From an uncultured Elusimicrobia bacterium (lineage in GTDB: Bacteria > Elusimicrobiota > Elusimicrobia > Elusimicrobiales > Elusimicrobiaceae), in the NCBI GenBank assembly GCA_945913025.1, contig CAMECJ010000002.1, forward strand, positions 147,066 to 211,065: 64,000 nt of DNA, read 5' to 3'. The position numbers and the translations under genes were made by a program. The number at the start of each line of letters is the position of its first letter. The first letter of the stretch is position 1. This document shows positions 1 through 8,972 of this stretch, piece after piece. The notes beneath the pieces were generated by a model. That model had not been told where the DNA came from. It searched no databases and worked only from the letters and a program-made list of their open reading frames with translations.

Positions 1-2144
1 TAGTGGTCGTTACTTCTCCGGAAGGAACACCCGCCGCAGGAAAAGCCTCCGGTCAAATAAAAACGGGCCAAACGCTTTTTTCCGTGCCTTTGCCCGAAGA
101 AAAACAAGAGCAGACACTCCCTGCCGGTGCGTTTGTGGAATCGGCTCCGCTTACGCTGATTAACGTACACGGCTTACACGCGCGGCCGGCGGCGGTACTG
201 GCTAAACTGGCGGGAAAATATCCGCATTTAATCCAAGTCGTCCACAAAAATAAAACCGCCGACGCAAAAAGTATTGTTGCATTAATGGGGTTGGCACTTT
301 CGTACAATGACAGCGTTACCCTGCGCGTATCCGGCCCGAAAGACCAAGCCCTTCAAACGCTTGCCCTGTTGGAAGAAGCGTTTAAAAACGGATTCGGCGA
401 AAAACCGTCCGGCGGGTTTACGCTTTCCTCCTCCGAAACAAAGACGCAAGCGGATTTTTCTACCCCCGTTACCCTGCGCGGTCTGTGCGCGTGCGGCGGC
501 CTCTCCCGCGGAAAAGCATTTCCACTGACGGTAAAAAACCTGTCGTTTGAAGAAAACGCCCAAAACCCGCAAGCAGAAAGCGAGCTTTTGGAACAGACGC
601 TTCTTACGCTGGCGCAAAAACTGGAAAGCCAAATTGCCGCCGAAACCAACTCCGAATCGCGCGACATTTTAAACGCGCATCTGCTTTTGGTAAAGGATCC
701 GCTGTTGGCCGATGCCGCGCGCAAAACCATCTGGCAAGGCAAAACCGCCGCGTTTGCGTTTAACTCCGCTATCCGCCGCAGCGTGGATATTCTCAAGAAA
801 ACAAACAACCGCTTTTTAATGGAACGCATTGCGGACTTAAAAGACATCCGCCGCGAGGTGCTTACGCTGTTAACGGGCGCGGCAAGACATACGCCCCAAG
901 TTCCGCAAGGCGGCGTAGTAGTGGCGCAAGACCTGCTTCCGTCCGACGTAGCCTGCCTGCCGGAACATACAGCCGGCGTCCTGCTGGCAGCCGGTTCCCC
1001 CACCGCACACGCCGGAATTTTACTGCGAAACCGCGGGATTCCCGCACTGGTACGCGCAGGAGACACTGTCTTGCAGATTCCTCCGCAAACCGATATTTTG
1101 ATTGACGCCGACGCAGCCAAAGCTATTGCCGCGCCGGACGAAACCCAAATCCGCGAATTTACGGACCGTTTAAACCGCTTTGGCGAAGAAACCCAAGCCG
1201 CCGACGCTGCCGCCTGCGAACCGGCCTGCACGCAAGACGGCGTGCGCATTTTAGTGGAAGGGAACGTCTCCGGTCCGGCCGAAACGGGGCGCGCCGCCAA
1301 AAGCGGAGCGGACGGAATGGGCCTCGTACGCACTGAATTTTTATTCCAAGGCCGCGCCTTTATGCCCACGGAAGACGAACAGCACTCCGTCTACCAGGCA
1401 GTGCTTGACGCGGCGGGCGGAAAAACCGTTACTTTCCGCACGTTAGATGCCGGCGGAGATAAACCGCTGCCGTTCGTGGACATCGCGCCGGAAGAAAACC
1501 CGATCGTCGGCATACGCGGCGTACGCGCATTTTCCAAAAACCAAGCGTTCTTCCGTACGCAGCTGCGTGCGCTTCTCTCCGTACGTCCGCTTAAAAATAT
1601 CCGCATTATGCTGCCGATGATTACCTTTGCCGAAGAAGTGGATTTCTTCAAAACTCTGATTGCCGAAGAATCCGCCGCACTGGGTATTAGCGAATCCGTG
1701 CAAACGGGCATTATGGTGGAAGTTCCTTCCGCCGCCTTGACGGCGGAACGGCTCGCGCAAAAAGCGGATTTCTTTTCGCTTGGCACCAACGATTTAACGC
1801 AATACACGCTGGCGATTGACCGCGGACACAAAGAACTCAGCGCCAAGGCCGACCACCTGCACCCCGCCGTATTAAAATTGATTGATATGACGTGCCAAGG
1901 TGCGCAAAAACACCACAAGCCCGTGGCCGTATGCGGCGCAATGGCGGGCGACGCGGCTGCCGTGCCGCTTTTAATCGGGCTGGGCGTAACGGAGCTTGCT
2001 GTCGGAGCGGGCGCGGTGGCGCGGACCAAAGAACTGGTGCGCCGCCTGGACAAAACCCAATGCCAAGAAACCGCCAAACACGCATTAACCTTGGCCGACG
2101 CACAGGAAGTACGCGCAATCGTCCGCGCAAAATTTGGCGTATAA
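1..2144 (+). CDS. nagF: GlcNAc-type PTS multiphosphoryl transfer protein (EIIA-HPr-EI), 5' truncated
   Basis: This cytoplasmic protein passes phosphate from PEP to the sugar-specific EIIBC partner. The frame is open to the left edge, so the first visible GTG at 3 is probably not the true start. The first ~30 residues look like the C-terminal end of an EIIA(Glc) domain (VVTSPEG, then GQTLFSV). An HPr domain follows (~48-135) with HGLHARP and phospho-His ~59. Enzyme I fills the rest, with the SPTAHAG phospho-His near residue 336 and the PEP-binding VRTEFLF segment. EIIA-HPr-EI fusions of this order are known as NagF/FruB-type proteins. The downstream nagE, nagB and nagA point to N-acetylglucosamine. 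The domain calls are firm; the exact substrate is inferred from context. Confidence 0.93.
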   Translation, partial: VVVTSPEGTPAAGKASGQIKTGQTLFSVPLPEEKQEQTLPAGAFVESAPLTLINVHGLHARPAAVLAKLAGKYPHLIQVVHKNKTADAKSIVALMGLALSYNDSVTLRVSGPKDQALQTLALLEEAFKNGFGEKPSGGFTLSSSETKTQADFSTPVTLRGLCACGGLSRGKAFPLTVKNLSFEENAQNPQAESELLEQTLLTLAQKLESQIAAETNSESRDILNAHLLLVKDPLLADAARKTIWQGKTAAFAFNSAIRRSVDILKKTNNRFLMERIADLKDIRREVLTLLTGAARHTPQVPQGGVVVAQDLLPSDVACLPEHTAGVLLAAGSPTAHAGILLRNRGIPALVRAGDTVLQIPPQTDILIDADAAKAIAAPDETQIREFTDRLNRFGEETQAADAAACEPACTQDGVRILVEGNVSGPAETGRAAKSGADGMGLVRTEFLFQGRAFMPTEDEQHSVYQAVLDAAGGKTVTFRTLDAGGDKPLPFVDIAPEENPIVGIRGVRAFSKNQAFFRTQLRALLSVRPLKNIRIMLPMITFAEEVDFFKTLIAEESAALGISESVQTGIMVEVPSAALTAERLAQKADFFSLGTNDLTQYTLAIDRGHKELSAKADHLHPAVLKLIDMTCQGAQKHHKPVAVCGAMAGDAAAVPLLIGLGVTELAVGAGAVARTKELVRRLDKTQCQETAKHALTLADAQEVRAIVRAKFGV

Positions 2145-2167
2145 CCCACAAACACCGGAGGACTTTT

Positions 2168-3610
2168 ATGAACGCCGTAAAACATTTTGCCGCCCAAGCG
2201 GGCGGTGCGCTTGTTAAACTGGGCAAAGCGCTTATGCTCCCCATCGCCGTACTGCCTATCGCCGGACTCCTGCTCCGGCTGGGCCAGCCGGATTTGTTAA
2301 ACATTGCGTTTATCAGCCAGTCGGGCGCGGCCGTATTTAACCACCTGCCCGTCATTTTTGCCGTCGGCGTGGCAGTCGGTTTTGCCAAAGAAAGCCACGG
2401 CGCGGCGGCGCTCGCGGCCTTTATCGGCTACGTGATTATGACCGCCGCCCTAGAAGCGCTTGATCCGTCCATTAATATGGGCGTGCTGGGCGGCATTTTG
2501 GCGGGCGTTATCGCGGGCGCGCTGTACAATAAATACAAAGACATCAAACTGCCTTCTTACTTGGCCTTTTTCGGCGGACGGCGTTTTGTGCCCATTATTA
2601 CGGGCGCGGCTTGTTTGCTGGCCGCGGGCGCGGCATATTTTATTTGGCCACCCATCGGACGCGCCATTTCCGCATTCGGGGATTGGACGATTGCTTCCGG
2701 AAACGTCGGGCTGTTCTTCTACGGACTCGCCAACCGCCTGCTTATTCCGCTTGGCCTGCACCACATTTTAAATAACTTCGTATGGTTTCAATTCGGCGAT
2801 TTCGCCACCGTACAAAACGGTATTGATACCGTCGTACACGGCGATTTGACCCGCTTCTTCGCGCGCGACCCGCAAGCGGGAGCCTTTATGGCGGGATTTT
2901 TCCCCGTAATGATGTTCGGCCTGCCCGCCGCCTGTTTGGCGATGATTAAAACCGCCGATTCCAAACGCAAAAAAGCCGCCGCCGGCATTTTACTCTCAAT
3001 GGCCTTAACATCCTTTTTAACAGGAATTACGGAACCAATTGAATTTGCGTTTATGTTCTTGGCGTTTCCGCTTTACGTATTGCACGCCGTACTGACCGGA
3101 TTATCTATGGCGCTGATGAACATTTTGGACGTAAAACTCGGATTTACCTTCTCGGCGGGACTTTTTGACTACCTGTTAAGCGGCGGCATCGGCAAAAACG
3201 CGCTGATGTTAATCCCCGTGGGGCTGGTCTACGGGCTGATTTATTATTTCCTGTTTGTATTCGTCATTACGAAATGGAATTTAAAAACTCCCGGGAGGGA
3301 AGAAGAACCCGCAGCCGAAGAAGCTGTTGCCGAACGGCCTCAGCCGGAAACGGCAACGGCGCAAGATACTCCCTTAACGCGCGGACAGCAGTATGTACAG
3401 GCGTTAGGCGGGAAAGAAAACATCGCCTCGCTGGGAGCCTGTGCCACGCGGCTAAGGCTGGAGGTCAAAAATCCGGATCTTGTAAATACAAACACATTAA
3501 AACAACTGGGTGCGCGCGGCGTGGTAAAAGGCGCGGCAGGAAGCGTGCAGGTGGTTATCGGGCCGGAAGCCGATATGCTGTGCGACGAAATAAAACCTTA
3601 TTTAAATTAA
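2168..3610 (+). CDS. nagE: PTS N-acetylglucosamine permease, EIIC-EIIB
   Basis: This inner-membrane permease takes up and phosphorylates the sugar, using phosphate from the NagF protein upstream. The ATG at 2168 follows CGGAGGA at a good distance. The 480-residue protein has an N-terminal multi-span EIIC domain (~1-370) with the conserved GITEPIEF motif. A Pro/Glu-rich linker (~380-405) leads to a C-terminal EIIB domain in which Cys ~425 (GACATRLRL) is the expected phosphorylation site. There is no EIIA domain, which fits the EIIA lying in the upstream fusion. The gene starts 23 bases after nagF and ends 15 bases before nagB. EIIBC of the Glc family is certain; GlcNAc rather than glucose is inferred from the operon. 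Confidence 0.93.
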   Translation: MNAVKHFAAQAGGALVKLGKALMLPIAVLPIAGLLLRLGQPDLLNIAFISQSGAAVFNHLPVIFAVGVAVGFAKESHGAAALAAFIGYVIMTAALEALDPSINMGVLGGILAGVIAGALYNKYKDIKLPSYLAFFGGRRFVPIITGAACLLAAGAAYFIWPPIGRAISAFGDWTIASGNVGLFFYGLANRLLIPLGLHHILNNFVWFQFGDFATVQNGIDTVVHGDLTRFFARDPQAGAFMAGFFPVMMFGLPAACLAMIKTADSKRKKAAAGILLSMALTSFLTGITEPIEFAFMFLAFPLYVLHAVLTGLSMALMNILDVKLGFTFSAGLFDYLLSGGIGKNALMLIPVGLVYGLIYYFLFVFVITKWNLKTPGREEEPAAEEAVAERPQPETATAQDTPLTRGQQYVQALGGKENIASLGACATRLRLEVKNPDLVNTNTLKQLGARGVVKGAAGSVQVVIGPEADMLCDEIKPYLN

Positions 3611-3625
3611 ACGGAGAAAAGCGGT

Positions 3626-4447
3626 ATGCGGTTAGTAGTTACAAATATGAATTTGGGCCTTTGGGCCGCGGCGTACATTAAAGAAAAGATCAACGATTTT
3701 CAACCTACGCCCGAAAAACCTTTCGTGCTGGGGCTTCCCACGGGCGGCACGGTGGTGGATATGTACGCCAATTTGCGTTTGTTTTATAAAGAGGGCCTTC
3801 TTAATTTTCAAAACGTCGTTACATTTAATATGGACGAATACGCCGGCCTGCCGCCCGATCACCCCCAAAGCTACCACAGCTATATGCGCCGCCACTTGTT
3901 TGACGAAGTAAACCTCCGCCCCGAAAACACCCATATTTTAAACGGACTTGCCGCGGATCCGCAAGCGGAATGTAATGCGTTTGAAGCCCAAATCGCCAAG
4001 TTGGGCGGGATAGATTTATTCGTCGGCGGCATAGGTCAAAACGGGCACATCGCTTTTAACGAACCGTACTCCGCGTTTAACACGCGCACGCGGCTTGTAG
4101 AACTGACGCCCGATACGCGCCGTGCCAACGCGCGTTTTTTTAATAATGACCTGGCCCGCGTGCCCGAAAAAGCGCTGTCGGTGGGAATCGGCACGGTAAC
4201 GGACGCAAAAGAAGTATTGTTTTTAGCTTCGGGCGAAAAAAAGGCGCAGGCCGTCGCACGGCTGATGCAAGAGGGCCAAGATCTTGCGTGGCCGCTAACC
4301 GCCTTAAAATTGCACCCGAAAGCCACCCTGCTCGCCGACCCGAAAGCTTGTTCTCTACTTACAGGAACACCGCGCCAAACACTTGACCGTCTAATGAGCG
4401 AACAACCTAACGAAGCGCATTGGACATTGGAAACGGAGGAAGCGTGA
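3626..4447 (+). CDS. nagB: Glucosamine-6-phosphate deaminase
   Basis: NagB converts glucosamine-6-phosphate to fructose-6-phosphate and ammonia, feeding GlcNAc carbon into glycolysis. The 273-residue length is normal for the family. The protein shows the substrate-binding LPTGGT segment, the catalytic FNMDEY motif (Asp), and GIGQNGHIAFNEP carrying the ring-opening His. A GGAG ribosome site precedes the ATG. The last four bases overlap the GTG of nagA (GTGA), so the two genes are probably translationally coupled. Confidence 0.97.
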   Translation: MRLVVTNMNLGLWAAAYIKEKINDFQPTPEKPFVLGLPTGGTVVDMYANLRLFYKEGLLNFQNVVTFNMDEYAGLPPDHPQSYHSYMRRHLFDEVNLRPENTHILNGLAADPQAECNAFEAQIAKLGGIDLFVGGIGQNGHIAFNEPYSAFNTRTRLVELTPDTRRANARFFNNDLARVPEKALSVGIGTVTDAKEVLFLASGEKKAQAVARLMQEGQDLAWPLTALKLHPKATLLADPKACSLLTGTPRQTLDRLMSEQPNEAHWTLETEEA

Positions 4448-5604
4448 GCGCCTCTTTTGTTCTTCAAAATGTCCGCGCCGTACTGAAAGACGGCCTCTTG
4501 CCAAACGCTTCCATTTGGGTGGAAAACGGGTATATCCGCCGTATCTTTCAGGCGGAAGAAACCTTGCCGCAACCCCTTTGCGCTTTGCCGCATACCGACG
4601 GACAGAACGCCTTGGCGCTGGCCGGATTTATTGATGTACACATTCACGGTTTTGCGGGATTCGGGCCGGAACAGGCAACCGCGCAGGCGTTGTGGGAAAT
4701 GTCAGCCCGTCTGGCGCGTGAAGGCGTTTGCGCGTTCTGCCCTACGCTGTATTGCGCAAAACCGCAGGAAATGGAGCAGCTGCTCCGTACGCTCGCGCCG
4801 GCCCTCGGCAAAGAAACGGGCGCCAAAATTTTAGGCTTTCACTTGGAAGGCCCCTTTATTTCTCCCGCCAAGCCCGGGGTAATGAAACCGCAGGACATCG
4901 CCCCCGCGGATATAAATGTTTTCAAACGGCTGTACGACGCGGCGGAAGGGAAAATTGCGGCTATGACGCTGGCCCCCGAACTGGCCGGTATCGGGCCCGT
5001 AATTGAGTTTTGCTTGGAGCGCGGCATTTTGCCGCAAGCCGGACATACCAACGCTACATATAACGAATTTCTAACGGGCGCCGCGCGCGGCGTCACGCAC
5101 GCCACGCACCTGTTTAACGCGATGAGTCCGTTTACCCACCGCGCCCCCAACGCCGCCGGAGCGGTACTGTTGCACCCCAAGATTTCGTGCGAAATCATTG
5201 CCGACGGCGTACACGTCCACCCCGACGTAGTATCATTTCTAAAACGCGTAAAACCCATAGAAAATATCGTGCTGGTAACGGATGCGTTAAAACCTACGGG
5301 GCAGACCGAAGGCCCCTTTATCGCCAACGGAGAAGAAGTGATTTTTGACGGCGGCGTGTGGAAACGCAAAGCGGACGGCGTAATCGCCGGCTCCGCGCTA
5401 ACAATGGCGCGCGGCGTGAAGAATTTAGTGGATTTCGGGTATACGCTTGATGAAGCCGCGGCCTGTGCGTCTGCCAATCCGGCTCGGCTGATGAAACGGC
5501 CCCAAACGGGCCGCTTAGCCGAAGGGTTTACGGCGGACATTGTTTTATTGGACGGGAATTTTAAGCCCGTAAAGACGTTTATTCAGGGACGGGAAGTAAA
5601 ATAA
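4444..5604 (+). CDS. nagA: N-acetylglucosamine-6-phosphate deacetylase
   Basis: NagA removes acetate from GlcNAc-6-phosphate to give the NagB substrate. I chose GTG at 4444, inside the nagB stop, because GGAGGA lies just upstream at 4435-4440; an in-frame TTG at 4420 has no such support. The 386-residue amidohydrolase shows DVHIHG near the N-terminus, HLEGPF, the metal-binding GHTNA, THLFNAM and the catalytic DALKPTG aspartate. It is the last gene of the nagF-E-B-A operon. No clear terminator follows, and a minus-strand pilin converges on it. Confidence 0.96.
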   Translation: MSASFVLQNVRAVLKDGLLPNASIWVENGYIRRIFQAEETLPQPLCALPHTDGQNALALAGFIDVHIHGFAGFGPEQATAQALWEMSARLAREGVCAFCPTLYCAKPQEMEQLLRTLAPALGKETGAKILGFHLEGPFISPAKPGVMKPQDIAPADINVFKRLYDAAEGKIAAMTLAPELAGIGPVIEFCLERGILPQAGHTNATYNEFLTGAARGVTHATHLFNAMSPFTHRAPNAAGAVLLHPKISCEIIADGVHVHPDVVSFLKRVKPIENIVLVTDALKPTGQTEGPFIANGEEVIFDGGVWKRKADGVIAGSALTMARGVKNLVDFGYTLDEAAACASANPARLMKRPQTGRLAEGFTADIVLLDGNFKPVKTFIQGREVK

Positions 5605-5693
5605 AAGGAGGTTGCTCTACGCTTCCCCCTAAAAATTAAAAAAAGCCGACTAAGTTGCGGAGGTTATTCACTTGCTCATTCTCCCCCTCCGGA

Positions 5694-6173
5694 CTATTCC
5701 GTCCAACAATCCGTACAATCCCCCGCACCGGGCCACGAAATACAGCGGGCGTTTCCGTGAGAGTTAAATCCAAATTTTTTACACCACGTATTACTGGAAG
5801 TTTCAAAACACGTTCTGCGTCCTTCATTAAAAGACAGCACATAATAAGGAGAGGTTTTTCGGCTATATGCCGCTGGACGGCCGTTTTCAATAAAATACTG
5901 AAAATATTTCGTATTAAAAGATGTTCCCGACACATCTGCTCCGTTTTCGTCCTTAAAAGAAACACTCAATTCTTCAAATGGATAATCTGCGTTGGTTGTT
6001 CCTGCTTCCATATTTTTTATTTCCAATGCGTCTTTAATGGACTTCAACGTCGTCCACGCTTCCGCCGCGCGGGATTTTTCCACCGCCGTCGTATACTGCG
6101 GCAACGCTACAGACGACAAAATACCGATAATTAATACAACGACCAATAATTCAATCAGTGTAAAACCTTTCAT
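5694..6173 (-). CDS. Type IV pilin-like protein, unit 1
   Basis: This is a secreted or fibre-forming class III prepilin. The 159-residue protein starts MKG and is cut before FTLIELL, with Glu5 of the mature protein present, followed by the hydrophobic pilin helix ([17 protein letters not shown]). The start at 6173 is set by GGAGG eight bases upstream; an open frame extends further up but only through the shared leader repeat. The head region is Cys-rich at the C-terminus (four Cys in the last ~40 residues), suggesting disulfides. It is a single-gene unit with its own T-tract promoter at 6290-6316. No pilus assembly genes are nearby, so whether it is a major pilin, minor pilin or pseudopilin cannot be told. 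Confidence 0.92.
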   Translation of the reverse strand: MKGFTLIELLVVVLIIGILSSVALPQYTTAVEKSRAAEAWTTLKSIKDALEIKNMEAGTTNADYPFEELSVSFKDENGADVSGTSFNTKYFQYFIENGRPAAYSRKTSPYYVLSFNEGRRTCFETSSNTWCKKFGFNSHGNARCISWPGAGDCTDCWTE

Positions 6174-6289
6174 TTTATTTCCCTCCATCAAAAAAGTCAT
6201 CCCAATTCGTTTCTGCACTGGAACTACCGATTTTAAGCGAACAAACCCTAATCGGGAGATCTCGCACAGAAACACTACGGAATAACCCT

Positions 6290-6316
6290 ATCGTATCAAA
6301 AAAAAAAACGGGTCAA
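6290..6316 (-). promoter_or_regulatory. T-tract promoter of pilin unit 1
   Basis: On the minus strand: -35 TTGACC (6316-6311), CG, eleven T (6308-6298), GA, then -10 TACGAT (6295-6290), preceded by TG in the extended -10 position. The -35 to -10 spacing is 15. The same layout recurs at six other pilin genes, which is the main support. Confidence 0.7.
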
Positions 6317-6329
6317 GGCTTTCTTCTTA

Positions 6330-7005
6330 CTTTTTGTATCGCCAAAAAGTAAGCAAAAAACTCGCAGGCCAGATCCTATAAAACGCACTCTCGGCGGATG
6401 TTTTTACAACTCGCTCCGCTCAAACAAGTAAAAACATTTTTCCGCCTTAAGGCGTTTTATAAACAGGATATAGGCCTGCAAAAGGCAACGGCAAACGCTT
6501 TTTATAAACAGGCTAAGGGAGGAACATACAGCAACACGAGTTTTATAGACGGGTCAAGGGGAAGCTGGGCCCCCTTTCCCACCGCACTCCTCTGATTACT
6601 TGAGCCACACTATTTTAGAAATGACGCGAACGAATGAACGGCAACAAATAAGCGGGAGAGCCCATGCTGAAACATCACGGGATGACTTTATCAACAGACT
6701 AGATTCCTGATTACAACCTTCCGGAATGACGCGGCGCATGGTTCCGCAATGACCTAAAAGGTGTTTCCGGAATGACGCGGCGCGTGGTTCCAGAAAGACA
6801 TCGCGAGGGCTTCCCAAATGACGACAATTACACCATTCATTAAGCCGTCATTCCGTAGTGTCCTTATACGGGATCTCGTCGTTATGAAACAATAGAGTCC
6901 TAACTATAACCCTCCGGCATGACATAACTGTATCAGCGGCCAAAATAGCAAGAACGGGCGGAAAATAATTTTTCGCCCGTTCTACAAATTACGCAGTTGA
7001 TACTA
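6330..7005. repeat. Gene-free repeat region
   Basis: No convincing gene is present. At 6326-6353 there is an inverted repeat (CTTACTTTTTG / CAAAAAGTAAG). At 6715-6810 lie degenerate tandem units built on TTCCGnAATGAC. At ~6838-6925 lies one copy of the dispersed repeat recognised by CGTAGTGTCCTTATACGG...GATCTCGTCGTTATGAAAC (given here in parts). A stretch at ~6588-6630 containing CCACACTATTTTAG also recurs near 28822-28855. Confidence 0.6.
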
Positions 7006-7009
7006 GCCG

Positions 7010-7396
7010 CTATTTAACACTTACGTTAAAAGCAATGTCCTCCCGTAAGCTGTTATGCACCGGACACTCCTGCGCCGCCTGCGCATAAAATGCTTTTTGA
7101 TCCTCTTTCAAGCATTCAGGAAATGAAAATTTGACTTTTATCGCAGTTATGCGGGTATGTTTATCGTCAAATACCGGTTCTAATGTTACTTCCGCTCCGC
7201 TTACGTCTTCCCCGCGTTTGGATGCAATAAATCCCAGCTTCGTCATCATGCACGCTCCTAGTGCGGCACATAACAATTCCCCTGGGTTCATCTCACTGCG
7301 CGGATCAATAAAGGCGGTTTTTACGTGCGCAGCGGAATCCACTAAAATTCCCGTCGTTTCTAAATTTTTGCCTAATGTCGTTTTGATAATTGCCAT
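7010..7396 (-). CDS. OsmC/Ohr family peroxiredoxin-like protein
   Basis: OsmC/Ohr proteins reduce organic hydroperoxides with a pair of cysteines. This 128-residue cytosolic protein has both: Cys49 in AALGACMM and Cys111 in ECPVHNSL, at the usual spacing. The N-terminal strand and central helix pattern fit OsmC more than Ohr. A second, diverged family member lies at 12504-12902. The gene is a single unit between a repeat region and a convergently oriented neighbour's downstream region. The family is certain; the substrate is not. Confidence 0.9.
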   Translation of the reverse strand: MAIIKTTLGKNLETTGILVDSAAHVKTAFIDPRSEMNPGELLCAALGACMMTKLGFIASKRGEDVSGAEVTLEPVFDDKHTRITAIKVKFSFPECLKEDQKAFYAQAAQECPVHNSLREDIAFNVSVK

Positions 7397-7472
7397 ATTT
7401 ATTCCCCCTTCAAGATACTATTAGAATAAGAATGTGTTTATTCTATGGCAACCATTTTTTTATATTAGACGG

Positions 7473-8513
7473 TTACGGTAATTTGTATGTAATATGCCGC
7501 ATTTCCCGTTGGTTGTTGCGGATGGAAAAGTGGAGCTCATCCCCTGACAGCAATTCAAAATCTCCAAACGCCAGTTCGCAATGATCATCGGAATATGGAT
7601 GGGGATAATTACGCAGTTCTTGGACAAAAACTATTTCCCCGTCGCGAAGAACCGATACGGCATACACTCTTTCAGACGGAAGCAACTTGCCGATTGACCA
7701 ACCTCTAAACGATAAATCGCGCGAAAAACTGTAGCCGTTTTCTAAATAGCGGTTGAGCAAAAGCGGTAACCCCTTGGACATATTGACGGCAAAACTCCGC
7801 GGCAGTCCCTCTGCTACTTCACAGCTGCCGACATGCATTCCTACAACATTCCATTGGCCATCTATCTGCTGAACGACGGGAGATCCGCAGTAACCGTTGA
7901 TATTAAACGGATTGTTTACGTCTTCCCCAAAGATACGGCGGTCCGCCGTCAGCCCAAAACCTTCCGCATTAAATAGATAACGTTCCATCGGCAAAATTTC
8001 TTCCAGACCAGAAACGCGTCCATAAACGTATCCAAACGAATACGCCTCTTTATTTAACATCGGCGCTCCGATGGAAAGCGGCTGCACAAACGGCGCTTCC
8101 TCCTGCGGAAACTCTGCCAAAGAAATATCCAGCGAATGCCACCCTGCGTTGCCGTTCGCAACTATACTGATTTCACGTTCTACCGGCTGCCGGTTTTCCC
8201 CTATAAAACGGATTAAACGCCGCGAACCGGCAACTCCACCGATATGATACGGCATCGCCACCCATAAACGCCGATGAGAACTAACGATAAACCCCGTCCC
8301 CAACACTTCCGACGCACCGGGGCGGGAAATTTGCACCAATCCGCGGGAAACTTGGCTTATTAATTTTCTTTGCGTAAAGGCCTGACGCGCCAATTGAATA
8401 CTCCGAACCGACACAATACTCTTCACTCCGCGCGCCAAACCGCCCTGCGCATATAATGAACCACACGCAAGATAACAACACAACAGTAAAAATAAACATT
8501 GAAAAACCTTCAT
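7473..8513 (-). CDS. Secreted chymotrypsin-fold protease-like protein with Cys in the nucleophile position
   Basis: The protein is 346 residues with a signal peptide (~1-22, FLLLCCYLACGSLYA). A trypsin-like core follows: LGTGFIVS near 71, His90 (AMPYHIGG), Asp129 (HSLDISLAEF), and NGYCGSP at ~207-212 where serine proteases carry GNSGSP. Cys209 therefore sits in the nucleophile position, as in viral 3C-like proteases. A C-terminal domain (~250-346) of unknown role follows. The start at 8513 was chosen because it begins the signal peptide; there is no Shine-Dalgarno, and a TGTCACAAT-type -10 ends six bases before the ATG (leaderless). The fold is inferred from motifs; activity is unproven. Confidence 0.72.
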   Translation of the reverse strand: MKVFQCLFLLLCCYLACGSLYAQGGLARGVKSIVSVRSIQLARQAFTQRKLISQVSRGLVQISRPGASEVLGTGFIVSSHRRLWVAMPYHIGGVAGSRRLIRFIGENRQPVEREISIVANGNAGWHSLDISLAEFPQEEAPFVQPLSIGAPMLNKEAYSFGYVYGRVSGLEEILPMERYLFNAEGFGLTADRRIFGEDVNNPFNINGYCGSPVVQQIDGQWNVVGMHVGSCEVAEGLPRSFAVNMSKGLPLLLNRYLENGYSFSRDLSFRGWSIGKLLPSERVYAVSVLRDGEIVFVQELRNYPHPYSDDHCELAFGDFELLSGDELHFSIRNNQREMRHITYKLP

Positions 8514-8528
8514 ATAGCTATTGTGACA
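8514..8528 (-). promoter_or_regulatory. Extended -10 abutting the start codon (leaderless)
   Basis: Minus strand TGT CACAAT (8528-8520), then six bases, then the ATG at 8513. There is no ribosome site. The box is a weak match (CACAAT) and is believed mainly because the same six-base spacing recurs in other genes here. Confidence 0.45.
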
Positions 8529-8695
8529 GATTTTTGTCCAACGTACCAGAGTCAAAAGTCCTATTCGCCGCTAGGACCTCAGATCCTAGGTTTACATTCG
8601 GCCTGTTTTGTAAAGTTTCAAAAAAATGCTGGCCAAAGAACGCCAAAATTATTATTATAAATTATATTTAGTATAAGGAGTATAGTAAATACACG

Positions 8696-8945
8696 ATAAG
8701 CCTTAAACGCGGCTTACAAAAAATTTAATTCTGTTTTTGGAACCGTATGCGGAATACGGTGCGCTGACGGGATACCGGCGGCACATTTTCCCTCCAAAAA
8801 CAGCCGATTCAGACACAGTATATCCGAGCTGATCCCTTGGGTGTACTGTGTCGAGTGCTTCCCGCCATATTTTATATGGCGGGGGCCGCGGCTGTTATGA
8901 TTTGGGTTAGGGAAAATGGCTCAAACATAACAGCCGTTTTTGTTT
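8696..8945 (+). ncRNA. Structured RNA element, family not recognised
   Basis: About 250 bases with nested pairing. AAGCC/GGCTT (8698-8702/8711-8715). CTGTTTTTGGA/TCCAAAAACAG (8731-8741/8793-8803) enclosing smaller hairpins. GACACAGTA/TACTGTGTC (8812-8820/8844-8852). CCCGCCATA/TATGGCGGG (8861-8869/8875-8883). A terminator (8889-8945) comes last. It ends 27 bases before the pilin ATG at 8973, so it could be a 5' leader with conditional termination, or a separate small RNA. I could not match it to 6S, SRP, tmRNA, RNase P or a riboswitch class I know. Confidence 0.6.
8889..8945 (+). terminator. Intrinsic terminator of the structured RNA
   Basis: Perfect 11-bp stem CGGCTGTTATG (8889-8899) with CATAACAGCCG (8926-8936), a 26-base loop, then a T-rich tail (TTTTTGTTT). 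It lies between the structured RNA and the pilin at 8973. Confidence 0.8.
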
Positions 8946-8972
8946 GCCCGAAAACAGAATAAGGAGAAAAAA

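Noticed and set aside
353..1369. 338-codon open frame antisense to nagF
   Set aside because: Ser/Arg-rich, no domain, opposite a certain PTS gene.
6174..6275. Upstream in-frame extension of pilin unit 1 (34 more codons)
   Set aside because: A GGAGG site sits before the Met at 6173, and the extension is the shared untranslated leader module.
6298..6308. T runs before pilins read as intrinsic terminators
   Set aside because: There is no stem in front of the T run on the minus strand, while TTGACC and a -10 flank it in all seven copies.
8696..8945. Structured RNA as 6S, SRP, tmRNA, RNase P or a known riboswitch
   Set aside because: I could not find the hallmark conserved bases of any of these; left as unassigned.
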